Positions 50,301-62,162 of a stretch of 64,000 nt of DNA are shown here, in pieces; within the stretch, counting starts at the first letter, position 1, and each line of letters starts with the position of its first letter. The notes below the pieces were generated by a model. That model was not told the origin of the DNA. It saw only the letters and a program-made list of their open reading frames with translations, and made no database searches. The position numbers and the translations under genes are program-made. The DNA is from Quillaja saponaria (lineage: Eukaryota; Streptophyta; Magnoliopsida; Fabales; Quillajaceae), in contig CM055605.1 of the NCBI GenBank assembly GCA_029379385.1, forward strand, positions 6,049,001-6,113,000. Direction: 5' to 3'.

Positions 50301-50984
50301 TCAATTTGTATGTTGAACTTGTTTTAATTATTTTTGCATGAAAGTGGGTGATTAAACTGTGAGGAATGATTTAGATATTTGATTTTGGATTGAATTTTGA
50401 TTTATGGGTTAGGCTATTTGAAGATTGATTTTTGGGTTGGGATATTTTTGAATATTGGAATTGATTTTAATACATAGATTCTTAGGCTAATCATTTTGTA
50501 AATGTAAGTTTTGATTTGTTAAATTTGATAAATTTTATTTATTAGGTACAAGTTTTGTAGTTAGACATGGTTGCATAAAAGTTTAGATAATTATGTCATT
50601 TCATCTAAAGATTTTGAATTAGACCTCTAATTATATAAAATTATGCACTAATTAGATAGCTAAGTTATTGTTTAATAATGGAAAAGAGAATATGGGGTTG
50701 GTTAGAACTTTTAGGCTGTACATACATGAAATTATGTGGGGTTTAGTAATAAAATTAGATTATAAAAGCTTATTTAGGATTAGAATTTGGTTTGTTACGT
50801 AATAACCAAATGAAATGAATTTTGGAAGTTTAGAATTCATGTTTTAATTGAAACTTAATTGATTGAACAGTGGTTGTTTGATGATGAAAAAGTGAGAAAT
50901 ATGGGGTTGGTTAGAAATTTTAGGCTATATATGAAATTAAGTGGGTTTGGTAATGAAATTAGATTACTACAATTAGAAGTGTTA

Positions 50985-50989
50985 ATACA
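50985..50989. repeat. Target-site duplication, left
   Basis: AGAAG directly before the left LTR; repeated at 55157-55161. Confidence 0.9.
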
Positions 50990-51215
50990 AATATTAATTT
51001 AAGCCTAATAAATTCAGGCTCACTAAAAATCTTACAAATATAAAGCTTTCACACTCTCAAAAAGATATTTTTTTCTCTATATATTTATTTTTATTGCTTT
51101 CCACTTATCTCTCTATATATTGACTTTAGCTTCGAAATGCCTGAAAAACGAGTGTAGGAGGCATTGAAGAGACCACCTCGCCAGGTCTCCAGCTCGGACA
51201 AATCAGACATTAACA
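50990..51215 (+). repeat. Left LTR
   Basis: 226 bases, starting TGTTAATACAAATATTAA and ending GACATTAACA. It aligns with the right LTR over its length but is shorter in the last third and carries many T or A where the right LTR has C or G. Confidence 0.9.
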
Positions 51216-51241
51216 TTCGCACCGGCTGTGAAAAATTCATC

Positions 51242-51284
51242 TGATTTGAATTTCTCGACTTCATATGATTTGAATTTCTCGACT
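51242..51284. repeat. 24-bp direct repeat next to the left LTR
   Basis: TGATTTGAATTTCTCGACT occurs at 51242 and 51266, just inside the left LTR, where a primer-binding site would be expected. Confidence 0.85.
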
Positions 51285-51299
51285 TTCACGCACCTCCAG

Positions 51300-51850
51300 C
51301 TCGCAGCTCATTGTAACAAGTTTCACGGTCTTTGTTCCTTGGGCAACCTTCAATTACATACCTCCTCACTAACACCCCTAGTCTTTCACTCTCACCACCT
51401 CGCCTAGAAGCATAATGAACGCCTTGTTTCCCGAGCTGCCTTTGGGTAACAACTTTTCCTGATCTGCCACCTACCGAACTGGTACCAGCCCGATGGAAAT
51501 CTACGCCCAAACTGTCTCCTCGGCAAAGTGGGCACGGGCCCCATGTGCTACTACAACGAGCAGTCCTCCTGCAAGTTTTTGTATGCCAAAATGAAGGTAC
51601 CAGGTCGCCGACAATAATTCAAGCATCTGCCAAGTAATCTTAGCCCCCCAACTCGGTCCAAACCAGCACCTTGCCTGCGTTATCACGCGTCTCCACTATC
51701 GGTGACATACCACTGCCTTTCATACAGTCTAGATGCCAGGGCGCCCTTTCTCCGTGCAGCATAACCAACTCTTCTGGGTAGCAAGCTTCACAATAATTGT
51801 TTCATGGGCGACCTTCAATTACAGACCTCCACAGCTCGAACACAATCCTT
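51300..51850. repeat. Imperfect internal repeat of the retroelement
   Basis: A block like TTGGGCAACCTTCAATTACATACCTCC at about 51338 returns as CATGGGCGACCTTCAATTACAGACCTCC at about 51803, with related flanks. It suggests the interior was built by old internal duplications. Confidence 0.6.
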
Positions 51851-53269
51851 TATTCCCTCCTGAAAGTACTTGAGAACCACTTAGGATCGACCTGTACAAG
51901 TGGGCAAACTTCAAACCTTCACTGCAAGTACAAGAAACCTTCAAATTCTTGCTATCCTCCTCTTGTAAGCATAATATTCTACTTATTATGGGAGCCCCAA
52001 TCTTGCAAGGCACTAAAAATTCCCAGACAACTCGACAACAGCTCAAAATGGCCCTTCCTTCATGAAATTTGAGCTCCTGTGTAATAGTAGCTCCTCTGGC
52101 CAGTTCTTAGGCGAGTTCCGGTGATCAGGGCTCCCAACCTACCACCTGAAGCACCCTCGAGCTTGGGCCGGCCAAGTTGCTGGCAAATCCTACAGCAACG
52201 ACGCCCCAACGCACGGAAGAGACTGAGGGCTGCTGCTAGTTGGTGTTTGCAAAGTATCCAGCTTGCCCCTTTCAACATGTAGCTCGGTCCCATGAGCAGC
52301 AGGTCTTCATCCCAGTAGGCCTCCAACTAGCCAGAACTCCCAATGCACAACCCATCCCAATAACTAAGACTATGGTCCATCTCACCCCAGAAGCCCAACT
52401 TGGGCCAATGGCCAATCTATCCAGGTTCATTTTATTACAATTCAGCCCCTTTAGTTTCATATACTGTGAAACGTACTAAAATGTTATGATGTTCACATTA
52501 TCGGCCCAAAACTTTTTCAAATTCACAGTTTGGGCCCAATATTTAATTTAGTTTTCCACAATTGTGCCCATATAGTCTACACAGTTACACTCTGGCCCAA
52601 TATGTTAGAAATTTACAATTTTTGGCCCCAATATTTTAGTTGTTTTCATAATCAGCCCATGTCTTTTGATTATTTCATAATTTTCCCAATACTTCAATAA
52701 TTTACAGAAATACCACAATAATTTCATACTTATCAAATATGCCCATAACATTTATATTATTTACCTAAATGATTCGAACTAATTGCACAATAGTCCACAG
52801 GCTTTTATATTATCATATAATTAACCTAAGTAATTCTAGAAAATTGCATATAGGCTCTTAAATTCTTTAAATGATCTAAAACTTTATAAAATTTTGCATA
52901 AATTGCTTGCAAACTTCTATGTTCTTATAGAAACTCTTGCCAAGTTCATATATTCATGCAAATCTACTAGAATCGAATGCTTAGCTTAATTTATATATGC
53001 TTAATTGTTGGATTACATGTTCATAAACAACAAAAATATTCCAAGTCTTGAAGATATTAAATCATTCACTGAAGATTCATGAGCTCACCTAAAACACCAT
53101 AATTATAAGGCCATCACAAAGATGAGCTGATCATTCACTTAACAAAATAATTGGCATCTTAGACATAGTGGACTAGTAATTCACCTCGCCTACATCTTGC
53201 ACTTGATAGTCGGATCACAATTTTAATTGATTGCCTAGTGCAACATAGTCGAGTAATCGCACTATATTT

Positions 53270-54740
53270 TTGACATGTTATTGCATATTTATCAAAAAGC
53301 ACATTATTACATGTTTATCATCATATTTGGCTAATGAATTTGCTGTTGAGATCGGCTGTTTGGCCATAGTTGCAGGAAATTTCTACAGGTGAAGTAGAAA
53401 GGGAGAGGCATAGCCCCCCAAAACTAATCAAAAAGATTGGAAAGAAAACCCAAAGGGAACAAACGGTTGAGGTTCACCTGGTCGATGCAACGACTCTGAC
53501 AGGGAACTCGACCTCCCTTGTGCTCGCGGTCCAGGCAAGCGAGGCAGCCAGGTTTTAATCCTGCGGTTTGAGCCTTCGCTGAATTCACCCAATAAATCAC
53601 CAAAACCCTAGGGAAAAAATAGTTGAGGTTCACCTAGTCGATCCAACGACCTTAACAGGGAACCCGACCTCTCTGGTGCTTGCGGTCCAGGCAAGCGAGG
53701 CCGCCAGGTTTCAATCATGCGGTCCGAGCCTCTACTGAGTTCACCCAAGAAATTGCCAAAACCTGGGGGCAAAAACGGTTGAGGTTCACTTGGTCAATCC
53801 AATGACCCTGACAGGGAACCCGACCTCTCCGGTGCTCGCGGTCCAGGCAAGGGAGGCCTCTAGGTTTCAATCCTGCGGTCTGAGCCTCCGTCGAGTTCAC
53901 CCAAGAAATCGCCAAAACCTAGGGGCAAAAATGGTTGAGGTTCACCTGGTCGATCAAACGACCCTAACAGGGAACCCGACCTCCCCGGTGCTCGCGATCC
54001 TGATGGACTGTGCAAATAGGAAGCTCATAACGAGCCCGACCTTATAGAACCTGGACGACTTGAAGAATAACAGATCAAGGTATAAAAATTATGAATTAAT
54101 TACTTATAAATTGCATATATTTGCAAGCGCGTGTCTTTTTATTAAACACTGGGAGCCAAAAGAGCTCCACTTTGGGCAACACGACCTTAAGCTAGGTCTC
54201 CCATCATCACACCGACTAAGCATGGTAACTACAAAAGTTACAGACATTTATAAAACATGACAAAAGGGTACTCTAAGCATATAGCTCGCTTATCATCTGT
54301 CATAGTCATACTATATGAGAAATCTAACGTTTCAACAAGATGAGACAGGTTACAGGTACATAGAACGGGCTACCGACCCGAGCTACACGAACAAGCAATC
54401 TTCAAAGATAAAACTTAACTTATAACTTGGTGACTTCGACCTCATCTTAGCCATTCTCATGGCACGAAGAGCTTTCAATCTAGCCCTCGTCATTTTAACG
54501 GTTAAAGAACATGATAGACACTACATAAACTCTAAACATAACTTTTAAAACAGGTTTTCACCCTAGACATTAGTAGTGGGAACGCCTTTTGCACCCTGGT
54601 TGAGTAATTGCATCATATTCCCTGTATTGTACTGCATGATTTTTAATCATAAAACATATTGTTTTACTTTCATATGCGCCTAACAAATTTTCTTTTGAGA
54701 TCGACTGTTTGACCATAGTTGCAGGGAAATTTTACAGCCC
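53270..54740. repeat. Long-spaced internal direct repeat of the retroelement
   Basis: GAGATCGGCTGTTTGGCCATAGTTGCAGG near 53347 reappears as GAGATCGACTGTTTGACCATAGTTGCAGG near 54697, with weaker similarity for about 80 bases before it. The 156-bp array lies between the two. Confidence 0.75.
53465..54001. repeat. 156-bp tandem array inside the retroelement, about 3.4 copies
   Basis: Units start at 53465, 53621, 53777 and 53933, each with GGTTGAGGTTCACCTGGTCG or a near variant (AGTTGAGG, TTCACTTGG), exactly 156 bases apart. Each holds ACAGGGAACCCGACCTC, GCTCGCGGTCCAGGCAAG and GAGTTCACCCAA. The last unit breaks off after about 70 bases. The array is markedly GC-richer than the surrounding DNA. 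The period is a multiple of three, and on the minus strand the units encode a repeated peptide with CLDREH and GLKP motifs, stopped once by TGA near 53715. Confidence 0.92.
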
Positions 54741-54903
54741 AAGACAAAGGAAGTTAGAGCTACGAGTTCGCCCCAACGTTGCAAGGCTTGGAGCAAAAAG
54801 CTCGTCCACTAAGAAAAAACTCAATTATCACTATATGGTTTTGCCCTTAGTTAACTTCAAGTCTGAATCACTTCATTCATCGAACTTGTTTTTGGGGGAC
54901 TTA

Positions 54904-55156
54904 TGTTAATACAAATATTAACTTAAGCCCAATAAGCCCAGGCCCATCAAAGGCCCTACAAATACAAGCTTTCACACTCTCAAAAAGACCTTTTTTTTCT
55001 CTATATACTTATTTTTATATCTCTCCCCTTATCTCTTTATATACTGACTTGAGCTTCGGAGTACTGATAGGTCTCCAGGACCACCTCTGTAAGTTTACCG
55101 CAAAACAAGTGCAGGAGGCATTGAGGAGACCACCTCGGACAAATCTGACATTAACA
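54904..55156 (+). repeat. Right LTR
   Basis: 253 bases, starting TGTTAATACAAATATTAA and ending GACATTAACA. It contains a stretch (about 55066-55108) that has no clear counterpart in the left LTR. Confidence 0.9.
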
Positions 55157-55161
55157 AGAAG
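55157..55161. repeat. Target-site duplication, right
   Basis: AGAAG directly after the right LTR; matches 50985-50989. It is followed by GCATGCAGAATCGGTATATG, the continuation of spacer copy 2. Confidence 0.9.
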
Positions 55162-56379
55162 CATGCAGAATCGGTATATGTTTGATTTTTGGATTGTAAA
55201 AGCATAGTGTCGGACTAGAACTTAGTTTTTTAGGTGTGAAATAAATTTTGGAAGTTTAAAATCCGTTTTTTAATGGAATTATGGGGTTCATAAAGACTTT
55301 AGTCTAGAGATGAAATTACGTAGGTTTTATAATTGGTCTAGGTGTGAGTTTTGGATTGTAAAAGCCCAAGTACACGTTTTATTTTAAGATTCAATGTCAA
55401 CTGTTGTGTCAATTTAATCTCATAAAATCTAATCCATTTATTTTGTTAGTATGAATGAAATGGTAAATCATCAAGACTTCTGTCATTTTACTTGTAATAC
55501 AAATTAAACCAACGCACGAAAAAGTGAATTAATAACTCTATATATTGCCGTGGAAACGCCCGGACCAGGGGCATGGTTTTAGAAAGGACCCCGCCTCACA
55601 GTGAAGCTTTTTCCTATATTTGGTTAATTTTTCCAATCTGCTTACACTGATTTTCCTGATACCCAAACACTCAATTATGTATGTGCGCATGGTTTCTTTG
55701 TGGTATAAAAATTAAGTTTCAGATTTTTGTCGGGGTTGAAGAGTTCTAATGAGTGAAGTTAAAAGCTGTAGCAGTGAGTTTTTTTAATTATAACTCAATC
55801 ATATATGTTATGAGATATTTCTTATTAAAATAAATGTCTAAGGTTGTGCATGCGAGAATATTAATATATATATATAAATGATTAAGTTGTGTATAATTTG
55901 TGCACACATGTTCAAGACTTCTGTCATTTTATTTGTTATTTCTCAAATTAAACCAAAAATCGTCTTTGCCTATAATTCAAGAAAAATCTTTAGATACTTT
56001 CACGATTTATTCAACTCTAATGGACCTAAACCATATAATTGTAAGTTCGATAATTAAAGAACCTACTTAATCATTTTTGAGATATGATTATAATTAAGAA
56101 AAGTTTATCTCTCTAATTACATAGCAATTAGCCGAAATGCAAGTGAATAATCAATCTTTTCTACAAGAGATAATGATCATTAGTTCCTTAAATTAAACAT
56201 ACATATTCTTATCCATAAGGTATGTTTTAAGTGATAACACACGGTTGAGCTCAGTAATTAAGGGACCTCTACAATATTAGAAGTTTGAGCTTGCATATAA
56301 TGGCCTTTTTAGTAGTCATAATCACTATAATATTTCAATTAATAATAACTATTTTGCTAATGCCGTCCACTCAATTGTG

Positions 56380-59300
56380 TATATTTTAAAAGGAAAATAC
56401 TATGAATTTTCTTAGACATCTCTACTACAAGCCAACCGTACGAGGCGAATAGGTTAATTTCAATCTCAGAATTTTAATGTTTCTTAAGAGCACATGAGAC
56501 TTCATAGAATTTTTACCACATAAGTTTAGAAACTTGAGATTTAATTTTATTCACTTTTTTTTCAAAAAATTCATTGGATTGTTACTTAGTTTAATTTACC
56601 TTATTTAAATCTTATATAGTAGTATAATTAAATTTGAAAATGAACACCACTTTTTATAATTGTGCCATATTTATCTCTCACGAGACACGTGTTATATATG
56701 AGACTATGTTATTCTTTATCATGAATATTATGTATAGAATAATTTATTTTGTGCGTACTCTTTCATTTTTATATCATACAAAACTCTAATTAGAGATAAA
56801 ATTTGCAGAGAGTCCATTCCTAATTAAAAACAAACTGACTCTATACTTAATTAAGTCTGATATGCTATATATTTCTTGGCAATATGTTTTGACGGGTCAT
56901 ACTCTCTCAAATTGAAATCTTCAAAATCCAAATTAATTAATTGAATTTTCACATTTTGATTTTATATACATATATTGATCAAATTTACAACCACACATCT
57001 ATCGCCATAAAAATATTGATTGGACTGACCTTAAATAAGTCGAAAAAAGAAATTAAAGTTGTGGGTCACCAGCTAGCCATAATATGCTCAATTGGTCATT
57101 TGCTTGATGAATTATAGTTAAGGACATAGATATTTTGATTCCATGCATGAATTGCAAACTATCTGCTTACCTAGCTAGCAAAGGAGGCAAAGAGTAATCA
57201 CAGTCCCCACCAGGTTTCAAATCAAAAAAGTCTAGCAGATTAAGCATGATAGAGAAATTAAGATGCATGAAATCACAAGGAAATAACTAAAAGAACCTAA
57301 TCAATGAAAAATAGGAGCGTTTAGGCACCATTTAAGTCGTTTAACTATCTTATTATTCAATTAAAATGATTAATTTCTATGATATATGATTTTAAACACT
57401 TTTAATTTTTTAACCTTAATTATTATTATCTTTTAACATGCGTGACAATGCTGATTTTTTTTATTTTTTTTATATATTAATTTTTACTAATTAGACACGT
57501 TTTATTGTTGAATTCAATCAGCCTTGCCTTTTTTTTTTTAATAATTAGATAGACACGTTATTGTGCATGTATACTTTATCAAATGAAATTTTGCCAATGA
57601 AATATCAATCCTAGTCATGTCTATATAGTACGGACGATTCTAAAGTCGAGGGCAGAAAGTTGATATAAAGCCCACACCATCTTTGAATTCAACTTTGTTA
57701 CAATTTATGCTTTAAATATATAATTTTGTCTCTGTTATTTTTAAACACAAGTTAAATGATCATTGGTTAAAAAATAATAAATATCATATAACCATTTCTA
57801 GAAGTAAAAACAGAAAAAGAGAGTTTGACGAGAGAGAAGAGGTGATGGATACCATCCCTCGCCATTTATGAAGAGAAACCAATTTTCGCGAAAAACCAAT
57901 TAGCGCTGTATTTTTACATGGGAAAGGCGAAGTGGCAAACCTTTGGGTCTGACACCCTTCTCTCTCTCTTCCTCTGCCTTCACCGTCCACCGCCTTCAAT
58001 GCCGCCAGTGCTGTTGTCGCCATCCCTCAATTAGAAAATTCACCTTATGTATGAAGATTGGGATTTTGAGTTTTGAAATTTAGAGATTTGGAGCTAATTG
58101 TTTGATGTTTATTGTTAATTTTTTTAATTCGTTTGGCTAGTTTATTATATATAATGCATGAAATTTTGTTAACTTGGTGTGTAAATTTGAGATTTGTAGG
58201 TTTTTGGTTTGGTGGCTTTGTGATATTGGGGTTTCCCATTAAATTGCGTAGTCAATTTGTATGTTGAACTTGTTTTAATTATTTTTGCATGAAATTAGGT
58301 GGTTAAATTGTTAGGAATGATTTAGATATTTGATTTTGGATTGAATTTTGATTTATGGGTCAAGTTATTTGAAGATTGATTTTTAATTTTTGGGTTAGGA
58401 TATTTGAATATTGGAATTGATTTTAGTACTTAGATTCTCGGGCTTATAATTTTGTAAATCAAGTTTTGATTTGTTAAATTTGATAAATTTTTTTTTATTA
58501 ATTAGGTACAAAGTTCTGTAGTTAGACGTGGTTAGATAATTAAGTAATTTCATCAAAAGATTCTGAATTAGACCTAATTATATAGAATTGTGCACTAATT
58601 AGATTAAACCGTACGTACGTATATACGTAAGTTGATAAATAATAAATTAAATGCTAATTGAGTTATTAATTAGCATAATTGCCTAGTTGGAGACTTACTT
58701 TTATCAATACAAGTTCTTGGTTTTGGTTAGAAATGAAAAACTTTAATTGAAACTAAGTTATTGTTTGATACTGAAAAAGTGAATATGGGGTTGATTAAGA
58801 CTTTTAGGCTATACATGAAATTAAGTGAGTTTAATAATGAAATTAGATTACTACAATTAGAGGCACGTAGAATTGGTATATGTTTGAGTTTTGGGTTGTA
58901 TAAGCATAGTGTGGGACTAGAACTTGGTTTTTTAGGTGAAATCAAATGAAAATTTTAGAATTTTAAAATCCGTATATCAATGGAATTATGAGGTTCATTA
59001 GGACTTTAGACTAGAGATGGAATTACGTAGGTTTTATAATTGGTCTAGGCGTGAATTTTGGATTGTAAAAGGGGTACACGTTTTATTTTAAGATACAGTG
59101 TCAATGATGTTAGTTTGTGTTTTTATTGTAAATCTCCAACTATTTGTGTTTTAGTGCACACTTAAGGAGAGATTAATCCTCATAAAGTCTAACCCATTTA
59201 TTTTGTTAGTATAAATGAAATGGTAAATCATCAAGACCTCTGTTATTTTACTTGTGATACAAATTAAACCAAGCGTGAAAAAGTTAATAACTAATATTGC

Positions 59301-62162
59301 CACGGAAACGCGTGGACCAGGTGCATAGTTTTAGAAAGGACCTCACTTCACAGTGTAGCTTTTTCCCATATTTGGTTAATTTTTCCATTCTGCTTCAACT
59401 GATTTTCCTGATACCCAAACACTCAATTATGCATGCATGGTTACTTTGTGGTATAAAAAGTAAGTTTCAGATTTTTGTTGGGCTTGAAGAGTTCAAGGAG
59501 TAAAGTTAAAAGCGTAAGGCAGTGAGTTCTCTTAATTATGACTCAATTACGTATGATTTGAGATATATTTTTTTTATCAAAATAAACATCTAAAATCGTG
59601 CATTGCAAGGATATTAATATCAAAAGTGTTCAAAACTTCTGTCATTTTACTTGTTATTTCTCAATTAAACTGAAAATCAACATTGTCTATGTCAAAAGAA
59701 AAGTCACCAGAGACACCAATGATTTATTCAATTCTATAATTCAATCTACAGTCAAAGCTAGTTATTATAGTCATTAGAAATAATCATTTATAATTATCAC
59801 CAACCGTAATAGAGTATCATCTAATGACCCCAAACTATATAATTATAAGTTAGATTGATAATTAAAGAACCTACTTAATCATTTTTGAGATATAATTAAT
59901 AAAGTTTAGCTCTCTAATTACGTAGCAATTAGCCAAAATGCAAGTAATTAATCAATCTTTTTTACAAGACATAATGATCATTAGTTCCTTAAATTAAACA
60001 TATATATTCAGCATGTTTCAAGTAATAAGATAAACTTGAATTTAGTAGTTAGGAGATATCTGTAATTTCAGGATTTCAAACTTGCAAATAATGGCCCTTT
60101 TAATAATAATGATCACTATAATATTTCAATTAACAATAACTATTTTGCTAATGTCAACCACTCAATTGTCAACTGATTACATTTATATGATACAGAACCA
60201 AATAATAAACTTTTGTTTTCTCTAATAAATATAAAATTTTCAACATTATAGTGGGTACGCGGTTTGATTAATAAATTAATTATTCTAAATATTTCAAAGA
60301 CAATATTTATTAAATTTTAAAAAAATATCATCAGAAAAATATAATTATAAATTATGTCTTGTTTTTGTATTTATAATAAGAATTAATTATTGTGTGAGAA
60401 TCTCAATCTATAAACACTCACTTTAAATTTTTATATTATTTGAGACACATCACCAAATACAGATGAGTATAGTCATCTAAAATGGTGACATGTCATTTTT
60501 TTTTTTTACATTATAATATTTGTTTCTCTCTCTTTACTATATTTATTTATTTGTTTAGGATTTTCTTAATTATTTCTCAAAAATTCTTGGAATCCATTAT
60601 TGGAAAGTATCAAATGACTACATCTTTTTTATTTTATTATTATTTTAATTTTATTTATTTATTTTATAAAATTTGTAAAATACATATTACAGAATATCAA
60701 TAACATGATTGTTTTTCTTTTTTTTAAATTTTATACTTTTCTAAATTTTTCTGGAGGTTATCCACCATGAAATAAAATTTTATGAATATGTAAAAAAATA
60801 TATTAATTTTTTCATAAAATTTATAAATTTTATTTCATAATATGTAATAATAAAAATTAAAAAGTAAAGAAAATAAAATAAAATTTCATATTAGTTGATA
60901 TTATTTAATATTTATCTTCAATATTTAATTAGTAAAATAAGAAATTAATATTGAAAAAGAAAGACCGGTTAAGAGAGAGAAATAAATATATAGAAATATT
61001 ATCATATCACTGTTTTTTAGTGATGTAGAAAAAAAATGAGTGTTTAATAATAAAAATAAAACTAAAAATTAAACAAAGAGAAGTGTCGTACTTTAACAAT
61101 GATGCCTAGATTAAAGTACTTAAATGATAATTAACTCTTATAATAATCAATAATGTAGACTGGGCTATTCATTAAGATTATGTATATCTTTAGGTATCAT
61201 TTATTAATTCCAATTTAGTGAAATATATTACATTAATACGTCTGCAACTTTCACCTAAAACAGTTGACTAAGAAGCCAAGTGGTTCTGTCACAGCTGTGT
61301 ACGTAATGATAAAGTACATATTCCATGTTGGACTTTTTAGTAATAATAAAAATAATAAATAGTACAAACTAAGCTACCAGTTAAAGCTCCTTGCTTTGTT
61401 TTGGTAGAAAATAATAATATCATTTTATTTATTTTATTTTATTTTTCTGAAACACACCATTTCCTTTTAATATAATTGCTATAATTAATAAATAAATGTA
61501 AAGGTAATTTTTTTAATGAAGGACATTACATAATAATAAAATATTTAATATTTTAACTCGACAAATATTTTACTAAAAACAATTAAAGAGTTTGATTTTT
61601 CTTTTTCTACATAACACTAACATTAATTTGATAATCAAAAGAAAAGTTATCGGATCAACTATTTTTTGAACAAAATTAAAATAGTTATACCAAATTGGAC
61701 CTTATGGTCTATGGAGATGTAATGAATTTAATTTGGTCATTTCTATTACCTTCTTTAGGTTTTTAAATGAAAAATACATAACTAAAAATGATTGAATAAA
61801 AATATGCTCTCACATACCCAAGAACAAAAAAAAGTTAACTCATTCCCATTTTATTATTCTAGTCTCCCAACAAAATAAATACAATCAAGTAAAAGAAAAA
61901 TCATGTTTCTGGGTACAAGTACGTAGATTTGATATATATTGCTAATTATATTTATTTAAATAATAAATAATTAATGAAATAATTAGAGTTGACTTCATCT
62001 ATACGCGCCCTGTCTCTCTTCATTAATTGCTGCTCATCCGTACCACATTTCCCCACACCACCAGCTAGGCAGCTACCTCATATATCATACATAGTATGTA
62101 AACCTTTCTCTGCAAATTAATGGTTTCATCTCCTTAATTCTCCCATTGATAATGATCTCTGC
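56380..62162. repeat. Spacer copy 3, leading into RLK-C
   Basis: 56380 aligns with about 48305 in copy 2 (TCTCTACTACAAGCCAA and GACTTCATAGAATTTTTACC are shared anchors), and the two run in parallel to about 60.16 kb with the retroelement absent. From about 60.7 kb it aligns with the 35.68-37.08 kb part of copy 1 up to the gene start. Copy 3 alone has an insert at about 57920-58024 and extra text at 58060-58225. No gene is supported between 56380 and 62162. Confidence 0.88.
57920..58024. other. GC-richer insert private to spacer copy 3
   Basis: About 105 bases between TATTTTTACAT and CCCTCAATTAGAAAATTC that are missing in copy 2 (TTTTTACATCCTTCAATTAG, 50234). It has a CTCTCTCTCTTCC run and a CCGTCCACCGCC stretch. 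The minus strand is open (57784-58023) and starts MATTALAALKAVDGEGRGRE, but nothing supports it as a gene. Confidence 0.55.

Larger units (their letters stand above)
50990..55156 (+). mobile_element. Non-autonomous LTR retrotransposon, 4167 bp
   Basis: Two LTRs of 226 and 253 bases, both TG...CA with TGTTAATAC and CATTAACA ends, flanked by a perfect 5-bp target duplication AGAAG. The aligned positions in spacer copies 1 (about 34940-34950) and 3 (about 58856-58866) read straight through the empty site (ATTAGAAGCATT and ATTAGAGGCACG). The 3.7-kb interior shows no gag, protease, reverse transcriptase or integrase; its longest open frames are under 95 codons and unlike each other. It therefore needs enzymes from a partner element (LARD-like). 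No clear tRNA primer site follows the left LTR; a G-rich GGGGGAC stretch before the right LTR could be a decayed polypurine tract and would set the + orientation. Superfamily cannot be assigned. Confidence 0.9.
46941..56370. repeat. Spacer copy 2, starting in a copy of RLK-A intron 1
   Basis: 46941 aligns with 31154 and the two run in parallel through RLK-A exon 1, its leader and the spacer. Copy 2 differs by a 12-base deletion in the intron near 47190, extra sequence at 47.93-48.42 kb, and the retroelement at 50990-55156. After the element it follows copy 1 to about 55.9 kb, then matches 59.64-60.16 kb of copy 3. Near 56.37 kb it joins the left end of copy 3. No gene besides the orphan exon is supported in it. 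Confidence 0.88.

Noticed and set aside
51286..52479. Several 60-90 codon frames in the retroelement as gag or pol pieces
   Set aside because: No retroviral-type motif (zinc knuckle, DTG/DSG, YxDD, DDE) is visible and the frames lie on both strands without order.
53465..54001. CRISPR-like array
   Set aside because: The whole 156-bp unit is repeated with no short-repeat and unique-spacer pattern, and it sits in plant DNA.
57784..58023. Minus-strand frame starting MATTALAAL as a small gene
   Set aside because: It spans the edge of a copy-3-only insert and loses its start in copies 1 and 2; no splice partner or domain.
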